From: Bradyrhizobium semiaridum
Lineage (GTDB): Bacteria > Pseudomonadota > Alphaproteobacteria > Rhizobiales > Xanthobacteraceae
Length of the DNA: 64,000 nucleotides
Reading direction: 5' to 3'
Assembly (NCBI RefSeq): GCF_020329505.1
Contig: NZ_JAGKJJ010000004.1
Location: forward strand, 124,001-188,000
The translations under genes were made by a program, and so were the position numbers. Of the stretch, positions 38,451 through 47,727 are shown piece after piece; within the stretch, counting starts at the first letter, position 1, and each line of letters opens with the position of its first letter. The notes under the pieces are model-generated. The model saw nothing but the letters and a program-made list of their open reading frames with translations. It did no database searches and was not told the origin of the DNA.

Positions 38451-40292
38451 ATGACGCTGCACGTAACCGCAATACCTGTCGAAGCGCTGCCGGCGTTCCT
38501 CGGCGTGACGCGGTCGCTGACCGGAAAACTCTGGCGGGACCGGCTCGATGCGCGCGGGGCGGCGAAGGCGCTGGCCATCGTGCAGCGTCACAATCTGCCG
38601 GAGATGCTGGCGCGGGTGCTGGCCGGGCGCGATGTCGAGATCGACGGGGTCGCGGACTATCTCGATCCGACGATCCGCAAGCTGATGCCGGATCCTCATA
38701 CGGTCACCGGGATGGAGGCCGCCGCCAAGCGGATCGCGAACGCCGCGGCGCGCGGCGAGAAGGTCGCGATCTTCGGCGATTACGATGTCGACGGCGCGAC
38801 CTCGGCGGCGCTCCTCGCCTGGCATCTGCGCCATTGCGGGCTGGATCCGCTGATCCACATTCCCGACCGCATATTCGAGGGCTACGGTCCCAACACCGAC
38901 GCCGTCCGCGCGCTCGCGGGGAAGGGTGCGACGCTCCTCATCACCGTCGACTGCGGCACCACCAGCATCGAGCCGCTGGCGGAGGCGAAGAAGCTCGGCA
39001 TGTCGGTGGTCGTGATCGATCACCATCAGACCGGCGATGAGCTGCCCGAGGTCGATGCGCTGGTGAATCCGAACCGGCCGGACGATCTCTCCGGCCTCGG
39101 CCATCTCGCCGCCGTCGGCCTCGTGCTGGTGACGCTGGTCGCCGTGAACCGCGAGCTGCGCCAGCGCGGTTTCTGGACCGCCGAGATGCCGGAGCCGGAT
39201 CTGCTCGGCATGCTGCATCACGTCGCGCTCGGCACGGTTGCCGACGTCGCGCCGCTGATCGGGCTCAACCGCGCCTTCGTCGCCAAGGGGCTGATCGCGA
39301 TGCGCCGCCGCGACCATGTCGGCCACACCGCGCTGATGGATGTGGCGCGGCTGAACGGGCCGCCGGAGGCCTGGCATCTCGGCTTCATGCTGGGGCCGCG
39401 CATCAATGCCGGCGGCCGCATCGGCCGCGCCGATCTCGGCGTACGTCTGCTGCTCGAGGGAGATGTCTCGGAGGCGGCACGGATCGCGGCCGAGCTTGAC
39501 CGCCTTAATGCCGAGCGGCGCGTGATCGAGCAGGCCGCCGAAGCGCAGGCCGAAGCCGAAGCGTTGGCCGCGCTCGGGCTCGAGGACAGGGGCGCGGTGA
39601 TCGTCACCGCCGCCGAGGGCTGGCATCCCGGTGTGGTCGGACTGGTCGCGGCGCGGCTGAAGGAGAAGTTCGCGCGGCCTGCGTTTGCCATTGCGCTGGA
39701 GCCCGGCGGCATCGGTACCGGATCGGGGCGCTCGATCGGCGGCGTCGATCTCGGCAAGGCGGTGCGGCAGGCGGTGCATGACGGTCTCTTGATGAAGGGC
39801 GGTGGCCACGCGATGGCGGCCGGCGTCACACTGCGCAAAGAGAAGCTCGCCGAATTCCGCGCCTACATGGAGAACGCGCTCGCCGCCGACGTCGCCAACT
39901 CGCGCCACGAGAACGAGCTGTTCATCGATGGCGCGGTGACCGCGCGCGCGGTGACACCGGAATTCGCCGCGACGCTCAACCGCGCGGGTCCGTTCGGCGC
40001 CGCCAATCCGGAGCCGGTGATCGCGCTGCCGGCGCATCAATTGGTCTATGCCGACGAAGTCGGCCAAGCTCACCTAAGGCTGCGCTTCAAGTCGGGCGAC
40101 GGCTCGATCGTCAATGGTATCGCATTCCGCGCGGTGGGACAGAAGCTCGGCAGCGCCTTGACGCAAAATCGCGGCCAACAATTGCACGTGGCGGGATCTC
40201 TCGCAGTCGACCGTTGGCAAGGCACCGAACGTGTGCAATTCCGTGTCCTCGACGTTGCGGTGCCGGATCAGGGCCCGACGGTGATCCGATAA
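38451..40292 (+). CDS. recJ: Single-stranded-DNA-specific 5'-3' exonuclease RecJ
   Basis: DNA repair exonuclease of the DHH superfamily; 613 residues. Motif I IFGDYDVDGATSA, motif III VIDHHQTGDELP, DHHA1-side motifs with MLGPRINAGGRIG and GGGHAMAAGVTL, then an OB domain at the C-terminus (about 500-610). ATG 38451 fits the family; ATG 38439 is 12 bp upstream and also possible. It sits 55 bp after the HAD gene. Confidence 0.95.
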   Translation: MTLHVTAIPVEALPAFLGVTRSLTGKLWRDRLDARGAAKALAIVQRHNLPEMLARVLAGRDVEIDGVADYLDPTIRKLMPDPHTVTGMEAAAKRIANAAARGEKVAIFGDYDVDGATSAALLAWHLRHCGLDPLIHIPDRIFEGYGPNTDAVRALAGKGATLLITVDCGTTSIEPLAEAKKLGMSVVVIDHHQTGDELPEVDALVNPNRPDDLSGLGHLAAVGLVLVTLVAVNRELRQRGFWTAEMPEPDLLGMLHHVALGTVADVAPLIGLNRAFVAKGLIAMRRRDHVGHTALMDVARLNGPPEAWHLGFMLGPRINAGGRIGRADLGVRLLLEGDVSEAARIAAELDRLNAERRVIEQAAEAQAEAEALAALGLEDRGAVIVTAAEGWHPGVVGLVAARLKEKFARPAFAIALEPGGIGTGSGRSIGGVDLGKAVRQAVHDGLLMKGGGHAMAAGVTLRKEKLAEFRAYMENALAADVANSRHENELFIDGAVTARAVTPEFAATLNRAGPFGAANPEPVIALPAHQLVYADEVGQAHLRLRFKSGDGSIVNGIAFRAVGQKLGSALTQNRGQQLHVAGSLAVDRWQGTERVQFRVLDVAVPDQGPTVIR

Positions 40293-40311
40293 GAAACGAG
40301 CGGGAGTGGAC

Positions 40312-41130
40312 ATGGCAGGACAGGTTGAAGGCAAGGTCGCGCTGGTGACCGGGGGCGCGTCAGGAATCGGCGCGGCGATCGTGGAATTGCTGGCGCAGGA
40401 GGGCGCGACCGTTTTTGCGACCGATATCGACGAGTTGAATGGACCGGAGATTGCTGCGCGCCTCAAGAAGGCCGGACGCGAGGTGATCTTCCTGCCGCAG
40501 GATGTCACCAGCGAGGAGCGCTGGATCGAGGTCACGGCCGAGGTCGGCAAGCGCTATGGACGGCTCGACATCATGGTGTCCAACGCCGGCATCGGCATCG
40601 GCGCGCCCTCGATCGTCGACATGACGCTGGCGGATTGGCGCCGCCAGACGGCAATCAATCTCGACGGCGTGTTCCTGTCGGTGAAGCATTCGCTGCCGCT
40701 GATGCGCACGCATGGCGGCGGCTCGATCATCATGATGTCCTCGCTGGCTGGCCTGCGCGGCGCGGCGAACCTCGCCGGTTATTGTGCGACCAAGGGCGGC
40801 GTGCGGCTGTTTGCCAAGGCGATCGCGATGGAGTGCGCGCAGATCGGCGATGGCATCCGCGTCAACTCGGTGCATCCCGGCATCATCGACACGCCGATCT
40901 GGGGGAAGATTCCGACCAGCGCCACCGGCGCCGGCCAGAACGCACCGATCGATCCCGAGGAGCGCGCAAGGTTCGCCACGCCGCTTGGCCGCGCCGGCCA
41001 GGCGCTCGAGATCGCGCAGGGCGTGCTGTATCTCGCATCCGATGCGTCGCGTTACGTGACCGGCACGGAGCTTGTGATCGACGGCGGCATGAATGCCGGC
41101 GGCGTGGTGCGGCAGCCCGCCAGTCGCTAA
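40312..41130 (+). CDS. SDR-family oxidoreductase
   Basis: 272 residues, classical SDR: TGGASGIG cofactor loop, SNAGIGIG, catalytic Tyr-Lys in YCATKGGVRLF and SVHPGIIDTPIWG. It ends with VIDGGMNAGG. GGGAG precedes ATG 40312 by 9 nt. It follows recJ after 19 bp, perhaps cotranscribed by chance. Substrate unknown (3-oxoacyl, steroid or sugar alcohol are all possible). Confidence 0.9.
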   Translation: MAGQVEGKVALVTGGASGIGAAIVELLAQEGATVFATDIDELNGPEIAARLKKAGREVIFLPQDVTSEERWIEVTAEVGKRYGRLDIMVSNAGIGIGAPSIVDMTLADWRRQTAINLDGVFLSVKHSLPLMRTHGGGSIIMMSSLAGLRGAANLAGYCATKGGVRLFAKAIAMECAQIGDGIRVNSVHPGIIDTPIWGKIPTSATGAGQNAPIDPEERARFATPLGRAGQALEIAQGVLYLASDASRYVTGTELVIDGGMNAGGVVRQPASR

Positions 41131-41133
41131 CCG

Positions 41134-41202
41134 TAGCCCGCATGAGCGAAGCGATATGCGGGGAGAGCAACCCGGGTATCGCTGGCGCTCACCCGGGCTA
41201 CA
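41134..41202. repeat. Dispersed palindromic repeat, family A (copy 2, degraded)
   Basis: The left arm starting TAGCCCGCATGAGCGAAGCG is identical to the copy at 2256; the right arm has diverged but still ends GGGCTACA. It lies between the convergent SDR and lytic transglycosylase genes, the same kind of site as copy 1. Confidence 0.8.
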
Positions 41203-41218
41203 AGGATCATGGTAGCGG

Positions 41219-42454
41219 CTAGCCGCCTTGCCTAAGCCGTGCCAGCACCTTCAGTCCGCCGTAGCCGTCGGCGGGCTGCAAGCCAGCCTTGATCTGAAAA
41301 TCCTTGATCGCCTTCATGGTGTCGTTGCCGACGCGGCCGTCGGTGCCGCCGGTGTCGAAGCCAGCTTTGGTGAGCCGCGTCTGCATCTCCTGCACCTCGG
41401 CGAGCGTGAGCGCGCGCTCGGAGCCGGGGAACGGCTGGATGAAGGGCGGGCCGCCGAGGCAGCGGTCGCCGAGATGACAGATCGCCAGCGCGTAGTTCAT
41501 CGACGGGTTGTAGCTCTTCACCGAATAGAAATTCGGTCCGAGCAGGAAGGCGGGGCCGCCCGCCACGGGAATCCAGAGTTGCGCGGAGGCGTTCGGCTGC
41601 GGGAACGGCTGGCCGTCGGCTCTGACGACGCCGGCGCTGGCCCAGGCCGCGTAGCTGCGGCTGCCGCTGGCGCCTCCGCTGGGAGCACGGACCTCATAGC
41701 CCCAGTGCTCGCCGCGGTGCCACTTGCCGCGGTTGATCAGGTATTTTGCGGTCGAGCCCAGCGCATCGTCGGGGCGGCCGAATGGCGAGACCTTGCCGTC
41801 GCCGTCATAGTCGAAGCCGACATTGAGCCAGACTTCCGGCATCCATTGCGAATGGCCCATCGCGCCGGCCCAGGAGCCGTTCATTTCCTCGGGCGTGCTC
41901 CAGCCGCGCTGCACGATCTTCATCGCGTTGATCAGCTCGGTTTCCCAATAGGCCTTGCGGCGCGGCTCGTTCCAGGCGAGCGCGGCAAGCGAGGGGAATA
42001 CCGGCGTCATGTGGTTCTGCTGCACCAGCGGATCGCCATAAGCGGATTCCACGCCCCACAGCGCCAGCAGCGTGCCGCGCTCGACGCCGAAGTCGCGCTC
42101 GATCCGGCCGAACAGCGCCTCGTTTTTGCGCAGCGCCTCGCGGCCGTGAATGATGCGCCAGTCGGAGACGCGCCGGTTGATGTATTGCCAGATCTGCTCG
42201 TGGAATTCCGGCTGGTTGCGCATCTGCCGGAACACGCTCATGTCGGGCTCGACCCGTCCCATGCACCGGTTCCAGGTCGCGTCCGTAATGCCCTTGGCGG
42301 CCGCCTTGGCGCGGAAGCTGTCACGCCATTGCTCGAAGCCCGCAGGCGCCGCGGCTAATGCGCCGGCCGGAGCGACGAGCATGGCTCCAGCCGCAAGCCC
42401 GGCCTTCAGGAGGGCGCGGCGGGCAGGGGACGTCGGAGAATCAAGTTGTTTCAT
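41219..42454 (-). CDS. Lytic murein transglycosylase, MltB type, with peptidoglycan-binding domain
   Basis: 411 residues. The N-terminus P-A-R-R-A-L-L-K-A-G-L is Tat-like and leads into a hydrophobic stretch, so export to the periplasm is expected. The SLT/MltB catalytic domain has the catalytic Glu in LLALWGVESAYGD and the family blocks MGHSQWMPEVWLNVG and LINRGKWHRGEHWG; a peptidoglycan-binding-1 domain (about 340-408) ends the protein. It cleaves glycan strands to 1,6-anhydromuropeptides, the substrates that AnmK helps recycle elsewhere in this window. Confidence 0.92.
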   Translation of the reverse strand: MKQLDSPTSPARRALLKAGLAAGAMLVAPAGALAAAPAGFEQWRDSFRAKAAAKGITDATWNRCMGRVEPDMSVFRQMRNQPEFHEQIWQYINRRVSDWRIIHGREALRKNEALFGRIERDFGVERGTLLALWGVESAYGDPLVQQNHMTPVFPSLAALAWNEPRRKAYWETELINAMKIVQRGWSTPEEMNGSWAGAMGHSQWMPEVWLNVGFDYDGDGKVSPFGRPDDALGSTAKYLINRGKWHRGEHWGYEVRAPSGGASGSRSYAAWASAGVVRADGQPFPQPNASAQLWIPVAGGPAFLLGPNFYSVKSYNPSMNYALAICHLGDRCLGGPPFIQPFPGSERALTLAEVQEMQTRLTKAGFDTGGTDGRVGNDTMKAIKDFQIKAGLQPADGYGGLKVLARLRQGG

Positions 42455-42563
42455 GTGCGCAGTCTAGCGGCGCGGCCGGAATCGGCCAAAAGCCATGACG
42501 CCGCGGCAGCGCGATATGAGCGTGATCCGGCCGAAACAGGTCCTCGCTGTTCCGGATAATGCA

Positions 42564-43142
42564 CTAGCTATCCTGCAAATCTATGGCGATTTTTGACAGC
42601 CATTGGCGGACCACGCGTTCCGCCTTCTCGTCGAGGCCGGCGGCGAGCCGCCGCTCCTGCGCCTGGGCGATCTGCCGGCACTTCTCCAGCAGTGTGGTTC
42701 CATGGCTGGTCAGCGTCCACTGCAGGACCCGGCCGTGCACAGGATGCGGCGTCTTGCGGATGGCGCCGTCGCGCTCGAGGTTCTTGATGATCACACTGAC
42801 GGTCTGCGGCGTCTGCAGCGCAACGCGGGCGAGGTCGGCGCCCGACAGGCCCGGATAGGCTTTCAGCATGGTAAGCACCACGAATTGCGGCGTCGTCACG
42901 CCGAGCTGAGCCAGCGCGCGCTCCATCGACAGCCGCGAAGCCGCATGCGCCTGCCGGAGCAAATAGGCGAGGTAACCCTGCTCGCCGCGCTTGCCCTGGC
43001 CCGGCGGCGGAGGGACCGGTAGGGCCGGCGTAGCACCCCCAGCCACCGGCGCGCGACCCGCGACGCCCGCTGCAGCGGTGGTTTTGCCGACCGGACGCAC
43101 CACGGCGGGTCCGGATTTCGTTCTTTTCTGCATTCCCGCCAT
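42564..43142 (-). CDS. MarR-family transcriptional regulator
   Basis: 192 residues. A Pro/Ala-rich N-terminal arm of about 55 residues precedes a winged-helix MarR domain (QFVVLTMLKAYPGLSGADLARVALQTPQTVSVIIKNLERDG). ATG 43142 is chosen because longer starts would translate the operator palindrome into protein; ATG 43133 is also possible. It is divergent from the ahpD-like/cupin pair with an operator between, which fits control of redox or phenolic stress genes, as for OhrR/MarR types. No conserved N-terminal sensor Cys is seen. Confidence 0.85.
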   Translation of the reverse strand: MAGMQKRTKSGPAVVRPVGKTTAAAGVAGRAPVAGGATPALPVPPPPGQGKRGEQGYLAYLLRQAHAASRLSMERALAQLGVTTPQFVVLTMLKAYPGLSGADLARVALQTPQTVSVIIKNLERDGAIRKTPHPVHGRVLQWTLTSHGTTLLEKCRQIAQAQERRLAAGLDEKAERVVRQWLSKIAIDLQDS

Positions 43143-43196
43143 GTCGCCCGATGCTGCCTTCTTCGATGCCGGCGCCTTGCCCGGAATATCAGAGCT

Positions 43197-43222
43197 CTGA
43201 TAATGTATCAGTATACTGATAA
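43197..43222. promoter_or_regulatory. Operator between marR and ahpD-like genes
   Basis: A perfect 16-bp palindrome TATCAGTATACTGATA at 43206-43221 overlaps a second one, CTGATA-ATG-TATCAG at 43197-43211, giving three TATCAG-type half-sites. It lies 16 bp before the ahpD-like ATG and upstream of the marR start, the usual place for MarR autoregulation. Binding by the adjacent MarR is inference. Confidence 0.75.
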
Positions 43223-43237
43223 CATAAGGCCAAGCAG

Positions 43238-43717
43238 ATGTCACATGCCCGCAAGGAATACACCGATTTCGAGAGGCTTGCGCCCGACGTGTTCGCAGCG
43301 GTGCGTTCGCTCGGCCAGTTCGCCGCGAAGGCCGGCCTCGGCAAGCAGCTGCTCGAGCTCGTCAAGCTGCGTGCTTCGCAGATCAACGGCTGTGCCTTTT
43401 GCGTGCAGTATCACATCCTGCAAGGCGAGAGCCTCGGCGTACCCGCCGACAAGCTGAACCTCGTCGTGGTGTGGCGCGAGGCGCCGCAATTCTCGTCGCG
43501 CGAGCGCGCGGCGCTGGCCTGGACCGAGGCGCTGACGACACTGCCGAACGGCGTCAACGACGAGATCTACGCCGAGGTCACCACGGAATTCTCCGAGCCG
43601 GAGCTGACCTATCTCACCTCGGCGATCGCCTCGATCAATGTCTGGAACAGGTTCGGCGCGGCCTATCGCTGGACACCGCCGGCGCGCAAACAAGCAGCCG
43701 ATGCCGCGGCCTCGTAA
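43238..43717 (+). CDS. AhpD/carboxymuconolactone-decarboxylase-family protein
   Basis: 159 residues with the peroxidase-type redox motif C-A-F-C (Cys52, Cys55) and His59 in NGCAFCVQYHI, the hallmark of AhpD-like alkylhydroperoxidases. Such proteins reduce organic peroxides, often under MarR/OhrR control. A cupin gene follows after 51 bp. The neighbouring operator supports inducible expression. The electron donor is not known. Confidence 0.92.
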   Translation: MSHARKEYTDFERLAPDVFAAVRSLGQFAAKAGLGKQLLELVKLRASQINGCAFCVQYHILQGESLGVPADKLNLVVVWREAPQFSSRERAALAWTEALTTLPNGVNDEIYAEVTTEFSEPELTYLTSAIASINVWNRFGAAYRWTPPARKQAADAAAS

Positions 43718-43768
43718 GGCTGTCCACGCAAGACGGACTGAACGGCAGCTGAACAGAGAGAGGAAACA

Positions 43769-44275
43769 ATGACCACGATGACCGCGCCACTGTGTCTTCC
43801 ACTCAGCCGACCGCCGCGGCCGGTTTCACTGGCCGTTGTCGCGGGCCTGGCCTGCGCGTTCGTGATCGGCAAGGCGCTGCCGATCCCGATGGATACGATC
43901 TCGGCGGTGATCGCGCCGCTCTGCGCCAGCGCGAATGCAGCCTCGCCGCTCGACAAGGTCGAGGTCATCGCCTCGCACGCGCTGCCGAACGTGGCGGGCA
44001 AGCGGGTCACGGTGGTCCGCGTGTCCTACGGTCCCGGCGGATTCACGCCGCCACATCGTCATTCCGGGTCGGTGACCGCCTACATCACCAAGGGCGAAAT
44101 CCGCTCCCAGCTCGGCGGCGGGCCGGTCGAGACTTTCAAGGTCGGCCAGTCGTTCTTCGAGCCGCCGGGCTCGACCCACATGGTCTCGGCGAATGCGAGC
44201 ACAACGGAGCCGGCCGAGCTGATCGCGGTGTTCGTCGCCGACGAGGGTGCGCAGCTGACGACGATGCTGGAATAG
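43769..44275 (+). CDS. Membrane-anchored or exported cupin-domain protein
   Basis: 168 residues. A hydrophobic segment (SLAVVAGLACAFVIGKAL, about 20-37) could be a signal or anchor, followed by a cupin barrel with metal-site motifs GFTPPHRHSGSVTAYITKGE and FEPPGSTHMVS. AGAGGAAAC stands close before the ATG. It is likely co-transcribed with the AhpD-like gene. Function unknown; cupins bind metals and range from dioxygenases to sensors. Confidence 0.85.
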   Translation: MTTMTAPLCLPLSRPPRPVSLAVVAGLACAFVIGKALPIPMDTISAVIAPLCASANAASPLDKVEVIASHALPNVAGKRVTVVRVSYGPGGFTPPHRHSGSVTAYITKGEIRSQLGGGPVETFKVGQSFFEPPGSTHMVSANASTTEPAELIAVFVADEGAQLTTMLE

Positions 44276-44340
44276 CTGCAATCGATCGGGCAGGGCGCCG
44301 CGCGCGCTATAGCGCGATGTCGCGCTTTAGCTCTTTGTGT

Positions 44341-44392
44341 GAGCATGATCTTTTCGGAAAACCGCTTCGCACTTTTCCGGATCATGCTTTAG
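44341..44392. repeat. Dispersed palindromic repeat, family D
   Basis: GCATGATC (44343-44350) and CGGAAAA are inverted as TTTTCCG and GATCATGC (44380-44387). A shorter piece of the same family lies at 47681-47697 in inverted form. The element reaches into the stop codon of the DUF805 gene. I recognise it as a common rhizobial intergenic repeat. Confidence 0.8.
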
Positions 44393-44946
44393 ATCCCCGC
44401 GCGCGCGAGCGGATCACGGCCGAACCGGTTGTCTCCCTTCGATCCCGGCAGCACGCTCAGCGTTGCAACGATCGCAAGGTAGGGAATCCAGTATTTGACA
44501 TGGAGTGCGGCGGCGAGGTGCGGCACACCCAGAATGGCCAGTGCCCACCAGCCGGAGACATTGAGGTCGTGCAGCCGCTTCACGATGATGGCGGCGAACG
44601 GCCACAATGAAGCAATCAGCAACATGCGCAGGATCGAGATGTCGTCGTCGGGTGGGCTGTTGGTGTAGTAGCGCGGCTCTGAATCGAGCTTGCTCCCGAT
44701 CCGGATGACCAGCATGTCGGCCAGCATGAGGCCAAAAAAGCCCAGGCTGAATTCCTGCCGGCCGATGCGGCCATTCACCAGGAGAAAAAACCAGACGAAG
44801 GTGGAGAGCACGCTTGGTCGCGATCCTGCCTGAACGGGCATCAGCGATGCCTGGGAAGGCCGTTGTTGGAAGCGGTTCGTCGCCCGCGGTGTGACGGCCA
44901 CGCGTTGACTCGCGACCGTCCCCATCATGATCAACGCTGCGGGCAT
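44389..44946 (-). CDS. DUF805-family membrane protein
   Basis: 185 residues. The DUF805 signature is plain: VNGRIGRQEFSLGFFGLML, then VKRLHDLNVSGWWALAI, and the end GSKGDNRFGRDPLA. Three to four transmembrane helices are predicted. The start is uncertain: ATG 44946 has GGAG 8 nt upstream and gives a ~55-residue extension before the domain; ATG 44841 would begin near the domain but lacks a site. No function is known for the family. Confidence 0.8.
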   Translation of the reverse strand: MPAALIMMGTVASQRVAVTPRATNRFQQRPSQASLMPVQAGSRPSVLSTFVWFFLLVNGRIGRQEFSLGFFGLMLADMLVIRIGSKLDSEPRYYTNSPPDDDISILRMLLIASLWPFAAIIVKRLHDLNVSGWWALAILGVPHLAAALHVKYWIPYLAIVATLSVLPGSKGDNRFGRDPLARAGI

Positions 44947-45149
44947 TTGTCTCCGTGACATGACGCGCATGCGATCGCGAATGGAACCGGCGGCGGCACC
45001 GCCGGCCGCGTGGCTTCCATCGGAGTAGGCAAAACAGGCCGGGTGGTATAGCGAGATTGATCGAAACTGGATCACCTCGATCCCGATTGTCCGCGCTATG
45101 TCTTTTTTTACACGTCTACCGACGCGCGCCGCTGCAGAGGAACAAGCCG

Positions 45150-46043
45150 ATGAACAACCTGAAAGGATTGTCCGCGTTTCCCATCACGCCGTCGGACCGC
45201 GATGGCCGGATCGACGTTGGCGGTCTCAGGGCGCTGCTGGAACCGTTGATTGCCGCGAAGGTGGATTCGATCGGGCTGCTCGGCAGCACCGGCTCATATC
45301 CGTATTTCACGCGCGACGAGCGGCGGCGTGCGGTGCAAGCGGCGGTTCGGCTGGCGGAAGGAACGACGCCTGTTCTGGTGGGCATCGGTGCGCTCCGCAC
45401 CGACGAGACCGTCAGACTGGCGCAGGACGCACGCGATGCCGGCGCTGCGGCGGGGCTGTTGGCGGCCGTCTCCTACACGCCGCTCACGGACGACGAGGTG
45501 TTCAATCATTTCCGGACGGTCGCGCGCGAAAGCCGGTTGCCGATCTGCATCTATGACAATCCCGGGACGACCCATTTTCGGTTCACGCCGGCTCTGGTCG
45601 GTCGTTTGAGCCGTCTCGATGGCATCGTGGCGGTGAAGAGTCCCGCGCTGGATGCTGCTGCCGTACCGGGTCATCTCGCGGAGTTGCGGGCTGCCACACC
45701 CGATGGTTTCTCGCTGGGCTACAGCGCTGACTGGAATTGCACCGAGGCGCTACTGGCTGGTTGCGACACCTGGTACAGCGTTCTCGCGGGAATTTTCCCG
45801 GGGATTTGCCTCGAGATCGTTCGTGCCGCGGCGAGCGGCAATGCTGCGGAGGCGCGACGGCTCGACGCCCGCCTGCGGCCGATCTGGGATCTGTTCAAGA
45901 CGTTCTCGAGCATTCGTGTCGTCTACGCCATCGCCAATCTCAGGGGGATCTGCGCGGCGGAGCCGCCACGCCCGATCATGCCGCTGCCTGCCGAGGCCTT
46001 GCAGCGGGTCCGCGAGGTCATGGCCGGAATGCCGATCGATTGA
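45150..46043 (+). CDS. Dihydrodipicolinate synthase/N-acetylneuraminate lyase family protein
   Basis: 297-residue TIM-barrel aldolase. The Schiff-base lysine is in DGIVAVKSPALD and the conserved Tyr in ICIYDNPGTTHF; the phosphate-like loop reads LLGSTGSYPYFTRDER. AGAGGAAC precedes ATG 45150. It is isolated from lysine genes and lacks the usual DapA GTTGE form, so a sugar-acid aldolase or another pyruvate-lyase role is as likely as lysine synthesis. Confidence 0.85.
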   Translation: MNNLKGLSAFPITPSDRDGRIDVGGLRALLEPLIAAKVDSIGLLGSTGSYPYFTRDERRRAVQAAVRLAEGTTPVLVGIGALRTDETVRLAQDARDAGAAAGLLAAVSYTPLTDDEVFNHFRTVARESRLPICIYDNPGTTHFRFTPALVGRLSRLDGIVAVKSPALDAAAVPGHLAELRAATPDGFSLGYSADWNCTEALLAGCDTWYSVLAGIFPGICLEIVRAAASGNAAEARRLDARLRPIWDLFKTFSSIRVVYAIANLRGICAAEPPRPIMPLPAEALQRVREVMAGMPID

Positions 46044-46067
46044 TGGCGCGCCGCCGGGCGCCATCGG

Positions 46068-47644
46068 TCAATTGCCGCCACCTTCTTGCGTGTCGATGTG
46101 ACGCGCGACGTCGTCGGGCAGGGCATGAGCCACGACGGGGGCTGTTGGCGGTTCGGGCCCGATCTCGCGGCCGCGGCCACGTATCAGCCGTTCATAGGCC
46201 GACACCAGCGTAGTGTAGGGATTGACCCACAGCCAGCCGTCGCGCGTGAACACCTGCACGTCGAAATGCAGATGCCGCGACGTGCCGTTGGGATGGTCGA
46301 GATAGTTCGAGACCACGCCGATCTTCTCGCCTTCAGCAACGCGGCGACCGTTGAGCAGGCCGTCGGTATCCATCACCGTCGGGTTCATATGCATGTAGCG
46401 GAACCGGACGTGCTCGGCGCGGGTGTTGACCTGCAGCGTCGCGGCCTGCTGCTGCGCCGCGCGGATCACGATGCCGTCGCGCGCGGCGACGACCGACTGC
46501 TGCTTGGGATCGCAGCCGGTCTTGCTGTCCGCCGGACACGCGCCTGGCTTGATGTCCTGGCCCTGATGGCCCAGGCCGCTGTCGCATTGCCGACCTCGAA
46601 ACTGCGCGCCTCGCAGAAATTGTCCTGCCACGGATATTCGTTGGCCGCGGCCTTGCGGGGCGGAAAGGATTGCGAATGCGCGAAGACTGGCGCCTTCTCG
46701 AGCGGAAAGCGGATCTGCGAATAGACCGTGATGTCGGCATGGCCGCCCTGCTTGCGGCCGCCGCTACCCGCAACGATGTCGCCGCTCGGCCGATAGGTAA
46801 AGTCGGGGGACTGGGCCACTGGCCGATCCGCGACCTCGGAGGCGATGTCGCTACGCGGCCGTGACGGCTGCCCGCCGGCGATGCGCAAGGCCTTCAGGAA
46901 GCGCTCGGCGACCGGGTAGGCCTCGCGGCAGGCCAGCCGCTTCGGGCGCGGCACGCTGTCGAGGCACTGGATCGAGACGACGTAGGGGATGCCGAAGCGG
47001 GTGAAGGCGTAGCGGACCCAGCCCTCGCGGATGAACCGGCGCATATCCGGGAATTGGCCGGCGAGCGCCTTGACCGGTTCGCCCTTGCCGCCGAGCCGGT
47101 CGGCAAGATCGTAGACGAGGATCGAGCCCGAGATCTGCACCTCGACCGGCTTTGTGAATATCCGCTGCGGCATGCCGTCACCGGCACCCGGCGCGAGCGA
47201 GAACACCGCGTCATAGCCGGATGCGCCGGCATGGAACAGATCGGCTGCGCGAAAATCGGCCTGGTAGCGTGCGACGGACAGGCTCTCGGGCGCGCCGTCT
47301 TGCCGCGCCTCGAGATTGCTTGCGGTATCGAATGGCAGCAGGACGGGGATCGGGCTGCGGGCGATGCCGGGGAAGATCGGCGATGTGATCGCGTTCAACT
47401 GAACCAGGGCAGGCATCGAACGCGGATCGGAGGCGGGGAAGCGGCGCTGGCTTGCGAAGCTGAAGCGCGAGGCAACCGACGGCCTGGCGTTGATCTCCTG
47501 GCGCAACTGGTCGAGCGCGCCGCGCCACTCGACCCGCATCGCCGAGATCGACGGCGTTCTGAATTCGTCGGCGGAGGCCTCGGGAAGGGCAAGGAAAAAG
47601 GCTGCCAGCCAGCAACCGACCAGGCTGACAACCTTCCTGTTCAC
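46068..47644 (-). pseudogene. M23-family metallopeptidase, one frameshift
   Basis: Exported protein with a signal peptide (about 25 residues, ALPEASA). The first frame runs 47644 to 46466 and carries a long N-terminal region up to PWQDNFCEARSFEVG; there it departs from family sequence. Another frame continues as QCDSGLGHQGQDIKPG, with the zinc site His/Asp, then RYMHMNP and HLHFDVQVF (the H-x-H), to 46068. One extra C in the GGC-AATGC stretch near 46593 restores a 525-residue peptidase. It would cleave peptidoglycan cross-bridges. Genuine mutation or sequencing error. Confidence 0.82.
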
Positions 47645-47680
47645 GATGTCCCCCGGGCTCTTGTGTCGCGCCGCAGAGAC

Positions 47681-47697
47681 TAAAGCATGATCCGGAA
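47681..47697. repeat. Fragment of dispersed repeat family D
   Basis: TAAAGCATGATCCGGAA is the inverted match of the right half of the element at 44341-44392. It lies between the M23 and efp genes. Confidence 0.65.
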
Positions 47698-47727
47698 GTT
47701 CATTCCAAATCGCATCGCGCCTTAGGC

